A DNA stretch of 64,000 bases from Amorphus orientalis (GTDB lineage Bacteria > Pseudomonadota > Alphaproteobacteria > Rhizobiales > Amorphaceae), in NCBI RefSeq assembly GCF_030814015.1, contig NZ_JAUSUL010000002.1, positions 186,001 to 250,000 on the forward strand, written 5' to 3'. This document shows, piece after piece, positions 35,325-45,139 of this stretch. Within the stretch, counting starts at the first letter, position 1, and every line of letters starts with the position of its first letter. Position numbers and translations under genes: made by a program. The notes beneath the pieces are model-generated. The model made no database searches, was not told where the DNA came from, and saw only the letters and a list, made by a program, of their open reading frames with translations.

Positions 35325-36649
35325 GCGTCTTTCTGCCCCACCGAAACGGACTGGAGACGACCCGGCTGTCCGCGCGCCGTCCGTCGATCGTGACGGTGCT
35401 CGACATCGGATCGACCAAGGTCGCCTGCCTGATTGCCCGGCTTAAGCCCCGGCCGCCGGAAGAGGTGCTGCCGGGCCGGTCCCACTCCATCGAGGTGATC
35501 GGATACGGCTATCAGCGCGCCCGCGGCATCAAGTCCGGCGTCATCATCGATCTCGATCAGGCCGAGCACGCGGTCCGGCTGGCCGTGGACGCTGCAGAAA
35601 GGATGGCCGGAGTTACGGTCGAATCACTTATCCTTACGCAAACGTGCGGTCGGTTGGGGAGCGAAACCTTTACCGCCAAAGTCGATCTGAATGCTGAATC
35701 GGTCAGTGATCAGGATATTCGAAAGGTTTTGGCGGCCGGAAGCACACACTCGGTGAGACAAGGACGTTCGGTCGTGCATGCGCTGCCGACAGGGTACACG
35801 TTGGACGGACAGCGGGGCATCCGCGATCCGCGTGGCATGCTTGGTCGCCGGCTGGGTGTGGACGTGCACGTGGTCACCTCCGACGAGGCGCCGCAGCGCA
35901 ATCTCGGACTGGCCGTCAACCGCTGCCATCTCGATGTCGAAGCGATGGTGGCGACGCCTTATGCCGCAGGACTCGCGACCCTGGTCGACGACGAGGCGGA
36001 GATGGGCGCGGCCGTGGTCGACATCGGCGGCGGCACCAGCTCGATCGCGGTGTTCGGGGACGGCCGGCTGCTCCATGTCGACGCCATCGCCATCGGCGGC
36101 CATCACGTCACCCTGGATATCGCCCACGGACTTTCGATCCGGCTCGACGACGCGGAGCGGCTGAAAACCCTTCACGGCTCCTGCGTTTCGGTGTCCAGCG
36201 ACGAATACGACATGCTGACCATCCATCCCGTCGGCGAGGAGGATGGCGGCGCTCCGCTGCAGATTCCGCGCTCCGCGCTCAACGCGATCATCCGTCCGCG
36301 GGCGGAGGAGATCATGGAGCTGGTGCGCGATCGGCTGGTGGCCTCCGGGTGCTCCAGCCGTGTGGGGCGCCGGATCGTTCTCACGGGGGGCGGAAGCCAG
36401 CTGACCGGGCTGCTCGACGTGGCCCGTTCGCTTTTCGGCCGCAGCGTCCGACTGGGTCGGCCGCTCGGCATCGCCGGCCTGCCGCAAGCGGCGAAAGGTC
36501 CGTCCTTTTCCGCCGTGGTTGGCCTCCTGATCTTTCCGCAGGTTGCCGTTCTCGACACCGCAGGGTCGGAGCGCGCGTCCACCTTCGCCCTGACCGGCAC
36601 GGACGGCTACCTCGCCCGCGTCGGACGCTGGCTGAAGGAGAGTTTCTGA
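35321..36649 (+). CDS. ftsA: FtsA, actin-like divisome membrane tether
   Basis: Anchors FtsZ to the membrane and promotes divisome assembly. The 442-residue actin-fold protein has [16 protein letters not shown] (phosphate 1), [18 protein letters not shown] (phosphate 2), [14 protein letters not shown] (adenosine motif), and ends with the amphipathic membrane helix [13 protein letters not shown]. Bases about 35605-35770 are AT-richer than the surroundings and contain two GANTC sites, possibly an internal regulatory segment. ATGA overlap with ftsQ, and TGATG with the upstream ftsZ start. Confidence 0.97.
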   Translation: MSVFLPHRNGLETTRLSARRPSIVTVLDIGSTKVACLIARLKPRPPEEVLPGRSHSIEVIGYGYQRARGIKSGVIIDLDQAEHAVRLAVDAAERMAGVTVESLILTQTCGRLGSETFTAKVDLNAESVSDQDIRKVLAAGSTHSVRQGRSVVHALPTGYTLDGQRGIRDPRGMLGRRLGVDVHVVTSDEAPQRNLGLAVNRCHLDVEAMVATPYAAGLATLVDDEAEMGAAVVDIGGGTSSIAVFGDGRLLHVDAIAIGGHHVTLDIAHGLSIRLDDAERLKTLHGSCVSVSSDEYDMLTIHPVGEEDGGAPLQIPRSALNAIIRPRAEEIMELVRDRLVASGCSSRVGRRIVLTGGGSQLTGLLDVARSLFGRSVRLGRPLGIAGLPQAAKGPSFSAVVGLLIFPQVAVLDTAGSERASTFALTGTDGYLARVGRWLKESF

Positions 36650-38541
36650 TGAGCCACGAAGACGAACCGGATTTCGGCACCGAATGGGATTCGCCGATCA
36701 GCTCCCGCGATAGCGGCGGGGATAAGAATAGTGAGGGTGCTATGCCGTCAATCAACCTGAAGACCCCCGACCTGACCGAGCTGAAGCCGCGCATCCAGGT
36801 GTTCGGTGTCGGCGGCGCGGGCTGTAACGCCGTCAACAACATGATCCAGGCCGGCCTGCAGGGCTGCGACTTCCTGGTCGCGAACACCGACGCCCAGTCG
36901 CTCAGCCTGTCGAAGGCGGAACGCATCATCCAGATGGGCATCGCCGTGACCGAAGGCCTCGGCGCCGGATCCCAGCCGGATGTCGGCCGGGCCGCCGCGG
37001 AGGAGGTGATCGACGAGATCGCCGACCACCTGTCCGGCGCCCACATGGCGTTCATCACCGCCGGTATGGGCGGCGGCACCGGCACAGGTGCTGCCCCGGT
37101 CATCGCCCGCGCGGCGCGCGACCAGGGCATCCTGACCGTCGGCGTCGTCACCAAGCCGTTCCAGTTCGAAGGCCATCGGCGGATGAAGCTCGCCGATTCC
37201 GGCATCGAGGAGCTGTCGCATCACGTCGATACGCTGATCGTCATCCCGAACCAGAACCTGTTCCGGATCGCCAACGAGCGGACCACCTTCGCCGATGCCT
37301 TCGCGATGGCCGACCAGGTGCTCTATTCTGGCGTGGCCTGCATCACCGACCTGATGGTGAAGGAAGGCCTCATCAACCTCGACTTCGCCGACGTGCGCTC
37401 GATCATGCGCGGCATGGGCAAGGCGATGATGGGCACCGGCGAAGCGTCGGGTGAGGGCCGTGCCATGCAGGCGGCCGAGGCGGCGATCTCCAACCCGCTG
37501 CTCGACGAGACGTCCATGAAGGGCGCCCGCGGCCTGCTGGTTTCCGTGACCGGCGGCATGGACCTGACGCTGTTCGAGGTCGACGAGGCCACCACGCGCA
37601 TCCGCGAGGAGGTCGATCCGGAGGCCAACATCATCTTCGGCGCGACCTTCGACGAATCCCTGGACGGCATGATGCGGGTGTCCGTGGTGGCCACCGGGAT
37701 CGACAAGCCGTTCGAGAATGCCGATTACGAGGACGACGGCGACCGGGTGGTTGCGCTGTCGGAGCGCCTGCGCCACCAGGCCCAGGGCGCTGGCGGCGGC
37801 GGGCGTCCGCGGGCGTCGGCGGTCAAGGAAGCGACTCTCTCCGCGGTCGCCCAGGATCTCGGTGCCGATCTGGAAGCCGAAGAGGCCGATGAGCACGAAT
37901 TCGCTGCCGAAGTGGAGTTCGAGGCCGATCAGGTCCCTTTCGATGCGGCCGATGAGCTGATCGAAGAGGAAGAGGACTTCGCGTTCGAGGCCGAGGACGA
38001 GATCGAGGCGCGTGAGCCGGTCGCTCCGGTTCAGCCGCAGCCTGTCGAGAAGCGGTCTGCCGCGCCCACCCGTGTGCCGCGCATGCCCGAGATCGAGGAA
38101 GTTCGCCCCGCCGCCCCGCGCGAGGTGCGCCGGCGCGACGATCACAGCGAGGCCGACGACCGCCGTCCGATGGGGCTGCTGCGCCGTCTTGCCAACGGTC
38201 TTGGCCGCCGCGACGAGGATGACGCCGACGTTGCCGCCGCCGAGCAGGCCGTGGCCCGGGCACGCTCCGCGCCGGCTCCGGAAGAAGCGCCGGCTCCGGC
38301 CCCTGCACCCGCTCCCCGGGCGGCTCCGCGGGCCGAGGCGCAGCCCCAGGCGCCGCGCCGGGTCCAGGAAGGCAACGAGTTCGCCCGCCGGTCCCAGCCC
38401 CAGCGTCCCCAGGGCGAGAGCTACCGCCGGCCCCGCGCCGCCGGCCAGGAGCCCGAGGCTCGCACCCGTCCGGCCGCGCGTCCCCAGAGCGACGACGACC
38501 AGCTGGAGATCCCGGCCTTCCTGCGCCGCCAGGCGACCTGA
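36649..38541 (+). CDS. ftsZ: FtsZ, tubulin-like division GTPase
   Basis: Forms the Z-ring. The GTPase core begins [19 protein letters not shown], has the tubulin signature [16 protein letters not shown] and ends near residue 350. It is followed by a long Glu/Ala/Pro-rich linker of about 230 residues, normal for Rhizobiales, and the C-terminal peptide [13 protein letters not shown] that binds FtsA. The ATG at 36649 has a good ribosome site (AAGGAGAG) and overlaps the ftsA stop (TGATG), giving 630 residues with an acidic head. The ATG at 36742 (599 residues, [17 protein letters not shown]) matches the family start and is a serious alternative. Confidence 0.95.
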   Translation: MSHEDEPDFGTEWDSPISSRDSGGDKNSEGAMPSINLKTPDLTELKPRIQVFGVGGAGCNAVNNMIQAGLQGCDFLVANTDAQSLSLSKAERIIQMGIAVTEGLGAGSQPDVGRAAAEEVIDEIADHLSGAHMAFITAGMGGGTGTGAAPVIARAARDQGILTVGVVTKPFQFEGHRRMKLADSGIEELSHHVDTLIVIPNQNLFRIANERTTFADAFAMADQVLYSGVACITDLMVKEGLINLDFADVRSIMRGMGKAMMGTGEASGEGRAMQAAEAAISNPLLDETSMKGARGLLVSVTGGMDLTLFEVDEATTRIREEVDPEANIIFGATFDESLDGMMRVSVVATGIDKPFENADYEDDGDRVVALSERLRHQAQGAGGGGRPRASAVKEATLSAVAQDLGADLEAEEADEHEFAAEVEFEADQVPFDAADELIEEEEDFAFEAEDEIEAREPVAPVQPQPVEKRSAAPTRVPRMPEIEEVRPAAPREVRRRDDHSEADDRRPMGLLRRLANGLGRRDEDDADVAAAEQAVARARSAPAPEEAPAPAPAPAPRAAPRAEAQPQAPRRVQEGNEFARRSQPQRPQGESYRRPRAAGQEPEARTRPAARPQSDDDQLEIPAFLRRQAT

Positions 38542-38562
38542 CCGAAGCCGGACCATCGAATC

Positions 38563-38596
38563 AAAAGGGCCGTCGAGCGATCGACGGCCCTTTTTT
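38563..38596. terminator. Bidirectional Rho-independent terminator, end of dcw cluster
   Basis: A 14-base-pair stem (38563-38576 with 38581-38594, loop GCGA) is flanked by A-runs on the left and T-runs on the right, so it should stop transcription of ftsZ and of the convergent arsH. Confidence 0.92.
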
Positions 38597-38615
38597 CGTT
38601 TGAGGGCGGCGCGTC

Positions 38616-39326
38616 TCAAAGGCTCGGCTGATTGACCCGCCTGGAGGCCGCTTCGGCGCTTTCCATGCGCTCCGAATAGCGATCGGTCAGGGCCGCCGAC
38701 CGGCCACGTACCATGTAGGTGAACTTCGTCAGCTCCTCCATCACGTCCACGATTCGGTTGTAGAACGGGGAGGGGCGCATCCGGCCATCGTCCGCGAACT
38801 CCTGCCAGGCCTTGGCGACCGAGGACTGGTTCGGGATCGTGACCATCCGCATCCAGCGGCCGAGAACGCGCATCTGACCGAGCGCATTGAAGCTCTGGGA
38901 GCCCCCGCACACCTGGATAAGAGCCAGCGTCTTTCCCTGTGTCGGGCGCACGCCGCCCAGCGACAGCGGCAGCCAGTCGATCTGTGCCTTCAGGATCGCC
39001 GACATGGCGCCATGCCGCTCCGGGCTGGACCAGACCATGCCTTCCGACCACGTGGCCAGATCCCGCAGTTCCGCGACTTTGGGATGCTCCGGGTCGGCCC
39101 CGTCCGGGAGCGGCAAGCCGGTCGGGTCGAAGGTGCGGGTCTCCGCTCCGAACCATGTCAGCAGGCGGGCGGCCTCTTCGGTGGCGAAGCGCGAGTAGGA
39201 CTTCCCGCGCAGCGAGCCGTAGAGAAGAAGGATCCGGGGTGGATGTCCGGGATCGTCCGGTGCCGCGTACACCGTGGGATCGATCGGCCTCAGGCAGTCG
39301 ACGTCGATGTTCGGTAGATCGGTCAA
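38616..39326 (-). CDS. arsH: ArsH, NADPH-dependent flavoprotein of arsenic resistance
   Basis: FMN flavoprotein that oxidises trivalent organoarsenicals and confers arsenic resistance. The 236-residue product has the FMN-binding [45 protein letters not shown], and [21 protein letters not shown], all typical ArsH blocks. Its start overlaps the arsP stop by ATGA, and arsR lies upstream, giving a three-gene operon. Confidence 0.95.
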   Translation of the reverse strand: MTDLPNIDVDCLRPIDPTVYAAPDDPGHPPRILLLYGSLRGKSYSRFATEEAARLLTWFGAETRTFDPTGLPLPDGADPEHPKVAELRDLATWSEGMVWSSPERHGAMSAILKAQIDWLPLSLGGVRPTQGKTLALIQVCGGSQSFNALGQMRVLGRWMRMVTIPNQSSVAKAWQEFADDGRMRPSPFYNRIVDVMEELTKFTYMVRGRSAALTDRYSERMESAEAASRRVNQPSL

Positions 39327-40375
39327 AGGGTGCTCCAGAGCTGAAACAGGAGGCCTGAGGCAAGGGACCCGGTAAGGGCGAGGGCCAGATAGAGCCCGAA
39401 TACCGGGGGTCTGACCAGCGCCCAGACCGCAAGCGCCGCCGGAACCGAGGTAACGCCACCGGCAACAAGAAACGCCAGCCCGGCTCCGGGGCTCATCCCC
39501 TGTCCGACCAGTCCGCCGACGAGAGGCAGCGCCGCATACCCGTTCAGATAGGCCGGGACGCCAAGGAGGGTAGCCGTGACAACCGGCATGATCCCGGTTC
39601 CGCCGAGCATGTCCGTGATCAGATCGGCCGGCACCCAGGCAAGCATGACGCTTTCCAGCAGGAAGGCGAGGGTAAGCCAGCGAAGGAGGAAGAGGCCGTT
39701 CTTCCCGCTTTCCCGCCAGAACCGCTTGCGGCGCTCGGGCTCGGACCAGAAGCGCCAGACCACAGGTCGGGGCGTACGGACCCGCGCGCCGCCGCAGCCC
39801 CCGTTTCCGACCCCGTCCCGGAGCGGATCACCGAGATGACGGCCCCGCGCCAGCAAGTGTACCGTCAACCCGCCGAAAAGGCCGAGCCCGATTGCGGCGA
39901 GCGTCTTGGCAACCGCGAAGTCCACGCCCAGAACGCCGCTCGTCAGAAGAAACATCGATGGGTCCATGACCGGCGACGCAAGCCAGAAGGCCATGACGGC
40001 GGATAACGGAATGCCCATTGCCAGGAGGGCTGCGATCAGGGGTATGACGCCGCACGAGCAGAAGGGTGACAGGGCGCCCGCGAGCGCCGCCACCGCGATC
40101 ATTGCCCGCGGCGACCCCGTGAACGCGCGGCCGATCAGAGCGTCCGCCCCTGTCGCGGCGGCCAGCGCGGCGAACCCGACGGACAGGAGCAGGAAGGGAG
40201 CGATCTCGACCAAGTTGTCGAAAGTGAACCTGATGCTCTCGATCGCCTGAATCGGGGAGACCATCGTCAGTGCTGCAACGACCGCCACGCAGGCCAGCAC
40301 GACCCCGTCGATCCGTTTGAGCCAGCGGCCACGGACGAGAAGATCCGGTGGAGCAATCAGAGGCCGGTCGATCAT
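39323..40375 (-). CDS. arsP: ArsP-type permease (organoarsenical efflux)
   Basis: A 350-residue inner-membrane permease of the UPF0718/ArsP family with about eight helices in two halves separated by a basic loop. The signature [16 protein letters not shown] with its Cys pair follows helix 3, and [21 protein letters not shown] is the paired motif in the second half. ArsP exports trivalent methylated or aromatic arsenicals, matching ArsH, which oxidises the same class. The loop [15 protein letters not shown] carries an extra Cys. Confidence 0.88.
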   Translation of the reverse strand: MIDRPLIAPPDLLVRGRWLKRIDGVVLACVAVVAALTMVSPIQAIESIRFTFDNLVEIAPFLLLSVGFAALAAATGADALIGRAFTGSPRAMIAVAALAGALSPFCSCGVIPLIAALLAMGIPLSAVMAFWLASPVMDPSMFLLTSGVLGVDFAVAKTLAAIGLGLFGGLTVHLLARGRHLGDPLRDGVGNGGCGGARVRTPRPVVWRFWSEPERRKRFWRESGKNGLFLLRWLTLAFLLESVMLAWVPADLITDMLGGTGIMPVVTATLLGVPAYLNGYAALPLVGGLVGQGMSPGAGLAFLVAGGVTSVPAALAVWALVRPPVFGLYLALALTGSLASGLLFQLWSTL

Positions 40376-40393
40376 GACGACATCCCTAGAATA

Positions 40394-40404
40394 TTAGTTA
40401 TAAC
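40394..40404. promoter_or_regulatory. Candidate ArsR operator between arsR and arsP
   Basis: TTAGTTATAAC contains the palindrome GTTATAAC and shares eight of nine bases with the site upstream of arsR (ACTAGTTAT). It sits in the 50-base arsR-arsP gap. Confidence 0.35.
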
Positions 40405-40425
40405 GATCCAAAAAAAAGCAGTCGG

Positions 40426-40740
40426 TCACTGCGCGTCTTCGCTGACCAGCGTCACGCCGGTGCAGCATTCGGCGGACAGGAACGACATCGTCCGGCGCAT
40501 GACCGCATAGTCGACGCGGTTGACGATCTCCCGGCCGCGGCGGTCCTGGATGACGAGGCCGGCATCGACGAGCGCGCCGAGATGATGGGCGAGGGTCGAT
40601 GGCGGCATGGCGAGATGCCGCCCGATCTCGCCGACATTCAGGCCCCCGTCTCCGGCACGCACGAGCAGCCGGTAGATGTCGAGCCGGGTTTCGTGGCCCA
40701 GCGCAGCGAGCGAACGGGCAGCGGAAGCAGTGGTGATCAT
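40426..40740 (-). CDS. arsR: ArsR-family arsenic-responsive repressor
   Basis: A 104-residue winged-helix metalloregulator that should repress arsRPH until arsenite binds. The DNA-binding region is LNVGEIGRHLAMPPSTLAHHLGALVDAGLV. The usual ELCVC metal site is absent from the recognition helix; instead a vicinal Cys92-Cys93 pair lies near the C-terminus (SAECCTGVTL), as in ArsR proteins with a C-terminal As(III) site. The ATG at 40740 is preferred; the frame remains open upstream but that part is AT-rich promoter DNA. Confidence 0.93.
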   Translation of the reverse strand: MITTASAARSLAALGHETRLDIYRLLVRAGDGGLNVGEIGRHLAMPPSTLAHHLGALVDAGLVIQDRRGREIVNRVDYAVMRRTMSFLSAECCTGVTLVSEDAQ

Positions 40741-40760
40741 GGGTCGATTAAAAACTATAA

Positions 40761-40770
40761 AACTAGTTAT
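40761..40770. promoter_or_regulatory. Candidate ArsR operator at the arsR promoter
   Basis: AACTAGTTAT includes the perfect palindrome AACTAGTT, in an AT-rich stretch 20-30 bases before the arsR start. A near copy lies at 40394-40404. Confidence 0.4.
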
Positions 40771-41036
40771 GTAAATATATGGCGTGGCTTTCGGCGTTGC
40801 GATCCGGCCGCACGACAGCGCCGCGCCGGTTTTGTGCGGGTTGCAAGGGTGGGGAAAGGGCTGGCGGTTACCCTTCGTCCACCACGTTACATTCCGTAAC
40901 ACAGCTTGTTTTGGTGCTGTGCGGTCGTGTCGCTAGGTTCCGGCCATCAGATTCGACCGATCGGCGGATTCGCGTTCACTCGCGCGCCGGTCGTTCCCAC
41001 CCCAGAGCCCTCCTTAGCGGGCAGTAAGGCGAGACG

Positions 41037-41963
41037 ATGGTGCATCACGACCCGGCCCAGCAGACGACCGTAGCTCGCGCAGTCGAGCTGACGGGGGTCG
41101 GCGTTCATTCGGGGGCCGACGTCACGCTGACCATCCTGCCGGCCGGAGCCGACACCGGCATCCGCTTCGTGCGCACCGACGGACCCGCCGGTCCGGCGGT
41201 TCCCGCGATCTGGCAGTCCGTCGCCGCGACCGAGCTGTGCACCATGCTCGAGGGAACCGACGGCCGCACGATCGGCACCATCGAGCATCTCATGGCGGCG
41301 TTCCGCGGTCTCGGCATCGACAATGCGCTGGTCGAGGTCGATGGTCCCGAGCTGCCGATCATGGACGGCAGCGCGGCTGCGTTCGTCGAGGAACTGGACC
41401 TTGCCGGCACCTATCCGCTCGGCATGCGCCGCCGCATGATTCGCGTTCTCAAGCCGGTCCGCGTCGAGATCGGCGCGTCGATCGGCGAACTGCTGCCCTG
41501 CGACATGCCGCGCTTCGACATCACGATCGATTTCCCGAGCGAGGTGGTCGGCCGCCAGTCCATGGTGTTCGACCTGACCCCCGGCGTCTTCCGCAAGGAA
41601 CTGGCGCAGGCGCGGACCTTCGGCTGGCTGCACGAGGTCGAGGCTCTCTGGAAGATGGGCTTCGCCCGCGGCTCGTCGCTGGAAAATGCCGTGGCGATCG
41701 ACGGCGACCGGGTCCTGAACGAAGAGGGCACCCGCTGGCCCGACGAGTTCGTTCGCCACAAGGCGCTCGACGCCGTCGGCGATCTTGCCCTGGCGGGCCG
41801 CTCGATTCTCGGCCTCTACCGGTCCTACAAGGGTGGTCACCGGCTCAACGTGGCCATGGTGAAGGCGCTTCTGGCCGACAGCTCGGCCTACGATCTTGTT
41901 CCCGCGCCGACCGAGGTGGCCAAGGCCCCGGCCCGCGAGATGCTGCTCGACGCGCGCGTCTGA
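41037..41963 (+). CDS. lpxC: LpxC, UDP-3-O-acyl-GlcNAc deacetylase
   Basis: Zinc enzyme for the committed step of lipid A synthesis. The 308-residue protein carries the zinc ligands His84 (TIEHLMAAF), His241 and Asp245 (FVRHKALDAVGDL) and the catalytic His268 (GGHRLN). It opens with VELTGVGVHSGADVTLTILPA, the LpxC signature. In most relatives it follows ftsZ directly; here the ars operon intervenes, leaving a 296-base intergenic stretch upstream in which both the arsR and lpxC promoters must lie. Confidence 0.97.
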   Translation: MVHHDPAQQTTVARAVELTGVGVHSGADVTLTILPAGADTGIRFVRTDGPAGPAVPAIWQSVAATELCTMLEGTDGRTIGTIEHLMAAFRGLGIDNALVEVDGPELPIMDGSAAAFVEELDLAGTYPLGMRRRMIRVLKPVRVEIGASIGELLPCDMPRFDITIDFPSEVVGRQSMVFDLTPGVFRKELAQARTFGWLHEVEALWKMGFARGSSLENAVAIDGDRVLNEEGTRWPDEFVRHKALDAVGDLALAGRSILGLYRSYKGGHRLNVAMVKALLADSSAYDLVPAPTEVAKAPAREMLLDARV

Positions 41964-42319
41964 GTTTCTGCGCGCGGGCTCCCGCCGCCGCTTCTCCCTT
42001 ATGTGATCGCGTCCGGAAGACGGGTTCCCGCACGGTTTTGGGCGTACCGGGTGCTCGGGCGGGCAGGCTGCCACAGTTCTGCTCAAATCAGGGCTCAGCA
42101 CCGGCGCTCACGGTTGGGCGTGACAGGGCGCGGCTGGGACGTTAAGACCCCGTTTGCCCGGATATGTTTGAGCTCGGTGTCCGGCCGCCGTCAGGGGGCC
42201 TTGTCGGTGGTTCGCCGGGCAACACCTGTTCTGGACGATTCGACCGCCTGTTTCCGTGCCGGTTGCGGAAATTGTGCGGCCCGTCTCCACGACGTCGCGA
42301 GGGAGCGAATTTTCGGCCG
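41964..42319. other. 356-base region between lpxC and bamD
   Basis: No gene, hairpin terminator or RNA recognised. The bamD frame is open back to 42164, but that part lacks family similarity and would precede the lipoprotein signal, so it is probably untranslated. Confidence 0.5.
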
Positions 42320-43132
42320 ATGAAGCGTAGCCTTATAGCCCTCCTGGCCGTCCTCTTTCTGGCCGCATGCTCGTCTGACGACGCGGATCAGCTCGCGTTC
42401 CAGGACGTTCCGGCCGATCAGCTCTACAACGAAGCGCTCGTTCTGATGAACGACGGCAGCTACCGCGAAGCCATCGTCAAGCTGCGCGAGCTCGACCGCC
42501 TTCATCCCTATACCGAGTATGCCCGCCGGGCGATGGTCATGCTGGCCTTCTCCAACTACTCCACCGGGCGATACGACGAGGCGATCAATTCCGCACGGCG
42601 CTATCTGGCGCTCTATCCGGGCCACAAGGATGCGGCTTACGCCCAGTACATCATCGGCAATTCCTACTTCCGCCAGATCCCGGACGTGACCCGCGACCAG
42701 GAGATGACCCAGAAAGCGCTCGCCGCGATGGACGAGCTGGTGCGGAACTACCCGGATTCGGAGTACGCGACCGACGCGCGCCGCAAGATCCAGGTGACGC
42801 GCGACCAGCTGGCCGGCAAGGAGATGGACGTCGGACGCTACTATCTGCAGCGCGACGACTATCTGGCCGCCATCAACCGGTTCCGCACGGTCGTGGAGCA
42901 GTACCAGGACACCCGGCACATCGAGGAGGCGCTGTTCCGCCTGACGGAAGCGTACTATGCCCTCGGCATCGTCCCGGAGGCCCAGACCGCGGCCGCCGTT
43001 CTCGGGCACAACTTCCCCGATTCGCAGTGGTATAAGGATGCCTACTCTCTGCTGAAGGAGGGCGGGTATGAACCGAGCGAGAACAGGAAGAGCTGGATCA
43101 GTCGCGCGTTCGACGGCATCAACGTGCTCTAG
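42320..43132 (+). CDS. bamD: BamD, outer-membrane protein assembly lipoprotein
   Basis: Essential lipoprotein of the BAM complex that inserts outer-membrane proteins. The 270-residue product has a lipobox (VLFLAAC, Cys17) and five tetratricopeptide repeats beginning ADQLYNEALVLMNDGSYREAIVKLREL and including YPGHKDAAYAQYIIGNSYFRQI. GGCCG directly precedes the ATG at 42320. Position between lpxC and recN is the usual alphaproteobacterial order. Confidence 0.97.
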   Translation: MKRSLIALLAVLFLAACSSDDADQLAFQDVPADQLYNEALVLMNDGSYREAIVKLRELDRLHPYTEYARRAMVMLAFSNYSTGRYDEAINSARRYLALYPGHKDAAYAQYIIGNSYFRQIPDVTRDQEMTQKALAAMDELVRNYPDSEYATDARRKIQVTRDQLAGKEMDVGRYYLQRDDYLAAINRFRTVVEQYQDTRHIEEALFRLTEAYYALGIVPEAQTAAAVLGHNFPDSQWYKDAYSLLKEGGYEPSENRKSWISRAFDGINVL

Positions 43133-43345
43133 GACGCGTCGGGGCCAGGTAGATACCGGCTGGCCCTCCGCAGACGTGTTGCAACGAAGCGCCGGGATGG
43201 CGGACACGGGGACGGGGATCGATGTCGCCTGTGTCCGGAAACGGCCCGATGCGGGTGGACGGTACGGGAGCCTTTTGCAGGTGAATTCGTTGGGTCGGGT
43301 GAGCCTGGACCTTTCTCACGAGCGCCGAACCGCCCGCATGCCGAC

Positions 43346-45013
43346 ATGCTGACCCGACTTTCCATCCGCGACATCGTTCTCATCGACCGTCTCGACATCG
43401 ATTTCACCGATGGGCTGACCGTGCTCACCGGAGAGACCGGCGCGGGTAAGTCGATCCTCCTTGATTCGCTGTCGCTCGCGCTGGGTGCGCGCGGCGATGC
43501 GGAACTCGTGCGGAACGGCTGCGAGCGCGGCCAGGTGACGGCGGTGTTCGATGTCGGACCGGCCCACCCGCTGCTCGCCCATCTCGCGGAGGACGGCATC
43601 GAGACCGAGGGTGACCTGATCCTGCGCCGCGTGCAGTCGGCGGACGGACGCTCCAAGGCCTTCGTGAACGATCAGCCGGTCAGCGTCGGGCGCCTGCGCG
43701 AAGTGGGCGCAGCCCTGGTCGAAATCCACGGTCAGCACGCCGATCGCGCGCTGGTGGATCCGGCGGTTCATCGCGAACTCGTCGACGCGTTCGGGGGGCT
43801 CTCGGACGACGTGAAGGCAGTCCGGGCCGCCTGGCAGACCCGCCGCAGGGCCGAGCGCGAGCTTTCCGAGCAGGAGGCCCGGATCGAGGCCGCGCGCCGC
43901 GAGGCCGATTATCTGAGGGCTGCGGTGGAGGAACTTGTCGCGCTGGACCCGATGCCGGGCGAGGAGACCGAACTCGCCGAAAAGCGCCAGCAGATGATGC
44001 AGGTGGAGAAGGTCGCCGGCGACCTGTCTGAGGCGTTTTCGGAACTCGACGGGCAGGGCTCGCCGATCCCGACGCTGTCCAGCCTCATGCGGCGCCTCGC
44101 GCGCAAGGCGGAAGCCGCGCCCGACCTGCTTCAGGCACCGGCCGATGCCATCGGCCGCGCGCTCGACAGTCTGGAAGAGGCGCGCACTGCGCTGGAAGAC
44201 GCGCTGGCGCGGACCGAGTTCGATCCAAGGGTGCTCGAACAGACCGAGGAACGCCTGTTCGCCCTCAGGGCGGCCGCCCGCAAATACCAGGTTCAGGTGG
44301 ACGATCTGGCCGCGTTGCGGGACCGGATGAGTGCCGATCTAGCCGATCTCGATGCGGGCGAAGAAAAGCTCGCCGCGCTCGGCCGCGCGGTCGAGGAAGC
44401 CAAGCAGGCCTATTCCGCCGCTGCCGAACGTCTGACCGAAGGCCGGGTCGAGGCCGCGCGGACACTGGAAGAGACAGTGGGCCGCGAGCTTCCGGCGCTA
44501 AAGCTGGAGCGCGCCGCCTTCATTGCGGAGATCAAGACCGATCCCGATGGTGGCAGCGCCGACGGCAACGATCAGATCGAATTCTGGGTGCGGACGAATC
44601 CGGGCACGAGGCCGGGGCCGATGATGAAGGTTGCGTCCGGCGGCGAGCTGTCGCGCTTCCTGCTCGCGCTCAAGGTCTCGCTTGCCGGCCGCGGATCCGC
44701 GCCGACCCTGGTTTTCGACGAGATCGATTCCGGCGTGGGCGGCGCGGTCTCCGAGGCGATCGGCCACCGTCTGGCCAAGCTCGCCGACAGCGTTCAGGTG
44801 CTCACCGTCACCCATGCGCCCCAGGTGGCGGCCCGTGCGGCCGGTCACATGCTGATCGCCAAGGAGTCGCTGGAGATGAACGCCGTCGCCACCCGGGTGA
44901 AGGTGATCGACGGCGATCATCGTCTGGAGGAAATCGCCCGGATGCTGTCCGGCGCGACCATCACCGACGAGGCGCGGGCCGCCGCTTCCAAGCTGATGAC
45001 GGCGGCCGAGTAG
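43346..45013 (+). CDS. recN: RecN, DNA repair ATPase (SMC-like)
   Basis: SMC-family protein active in double-strand break repair. The 555-residue product has an N-terminal ATP loop (VLTGETGAGKSILLDSLSLALG), a long coiled-coil middle (residues about 150-370) and a C-terminal ABC head with the signature VASGGELSRFLLALKVSL and Walker B TLVFDEIDSGVGG. A 213-base gap without recognised features precedes it. Confidence 0.96.
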   Translation: MLTRLSIRDIVLIDRLDIDFTDGLTVLTGETGAGKSILLDSLSLALGARGDAELVRNGCERGQVTAVFDVGPAHPLLAHLAEDGIETEGDLILRRVQSADGRSKAFVNDQPVSVGRLREVGAALVEIHGQHADRALVDPAVHRELVDAFGGLSDDVKAVRAAWQTRRRAERELSEQEARIEAARREADYLRAAVEELVALDPMPGEETELAEKRQQMMQVEKVAGDLSEAFSELDGQGSPIPTLSSLMRRLARKAEAAPDLLQAPADAIGRALDSLEEARTALEDALARTEFDPRVLEQTEERLFALRAAARKYQVQVDDLAALRDRMSADLADLDAGEEKLAALGRAVEEAKQAYSAAAERLTEGRVEAARTLEETVGRELPALKLERAAFIAEIKTDPDGGSADGNDQIEFWVRTNPGTRPGPMMKVASGGELSRFLLALKVSLAGRGSAPTLVFDEIDSGVGGAVSEAIGHRLAKLADSVQVLTVTHAPQVAARAAGHMLIAKESLEMNAVATRVKVIDGDHRLEEIARMLSGATITDEARAAASKLMTAAE

Positions 45014-45026
45014 GGCCGGGACCGCC

Positions 45027-45139
45027 AGAGCATTCGCGTTCAGATTGACTCACTCTGAACGAAAAGGAATTGCTCAACCTGTTGAATCTGGAGCCATTTC
45101 TTATCGATCAGGTGTTTCCACCTGATCGGAAAAGGCTCT
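45027..45139. repeat. Palindromic intergenic repeat (RIME-like) between convergent genes
   Basis: The element starts AGAGC and ends GCTCT, and contains two hairpins: CGTTCAGA with TCTGAACG (45037-45044 and 45054-45061) and CGATCAGGTG with CACCTGATCG (45105-45114 and 45119-45128, loop TTTC). This architecture matches the small palindromic elements dispersed in Rhizobiales genomes. It lies exactly between recN and the opposite cytochrome gene, touching the latter's stop codon, and may act as a transcription stop for both. Confidence 0.7.

Noticed and set aside
36748-39468. A 906-codon minus-strand frame opposite ftsZ continuing over arsH
   Set aside because: It crosses the strong bidirectional terminator and lies antisense to ftsZ and in another frame of arsH, both with clear family motifs.
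40885-40902. Small inverted repeat GTTAC/GTAAC between arsR and lpxC
   Set aside because: Arms are only five bases and no recognised regulator site fits; not enough to call an operator.
43133-43345. Region before recN checked for a tRNA or small RNA
   Set aside because: No tRNA arms or conserved GGTTCGAATCC-like T-loop, and no terminator-like hairpin, were found.
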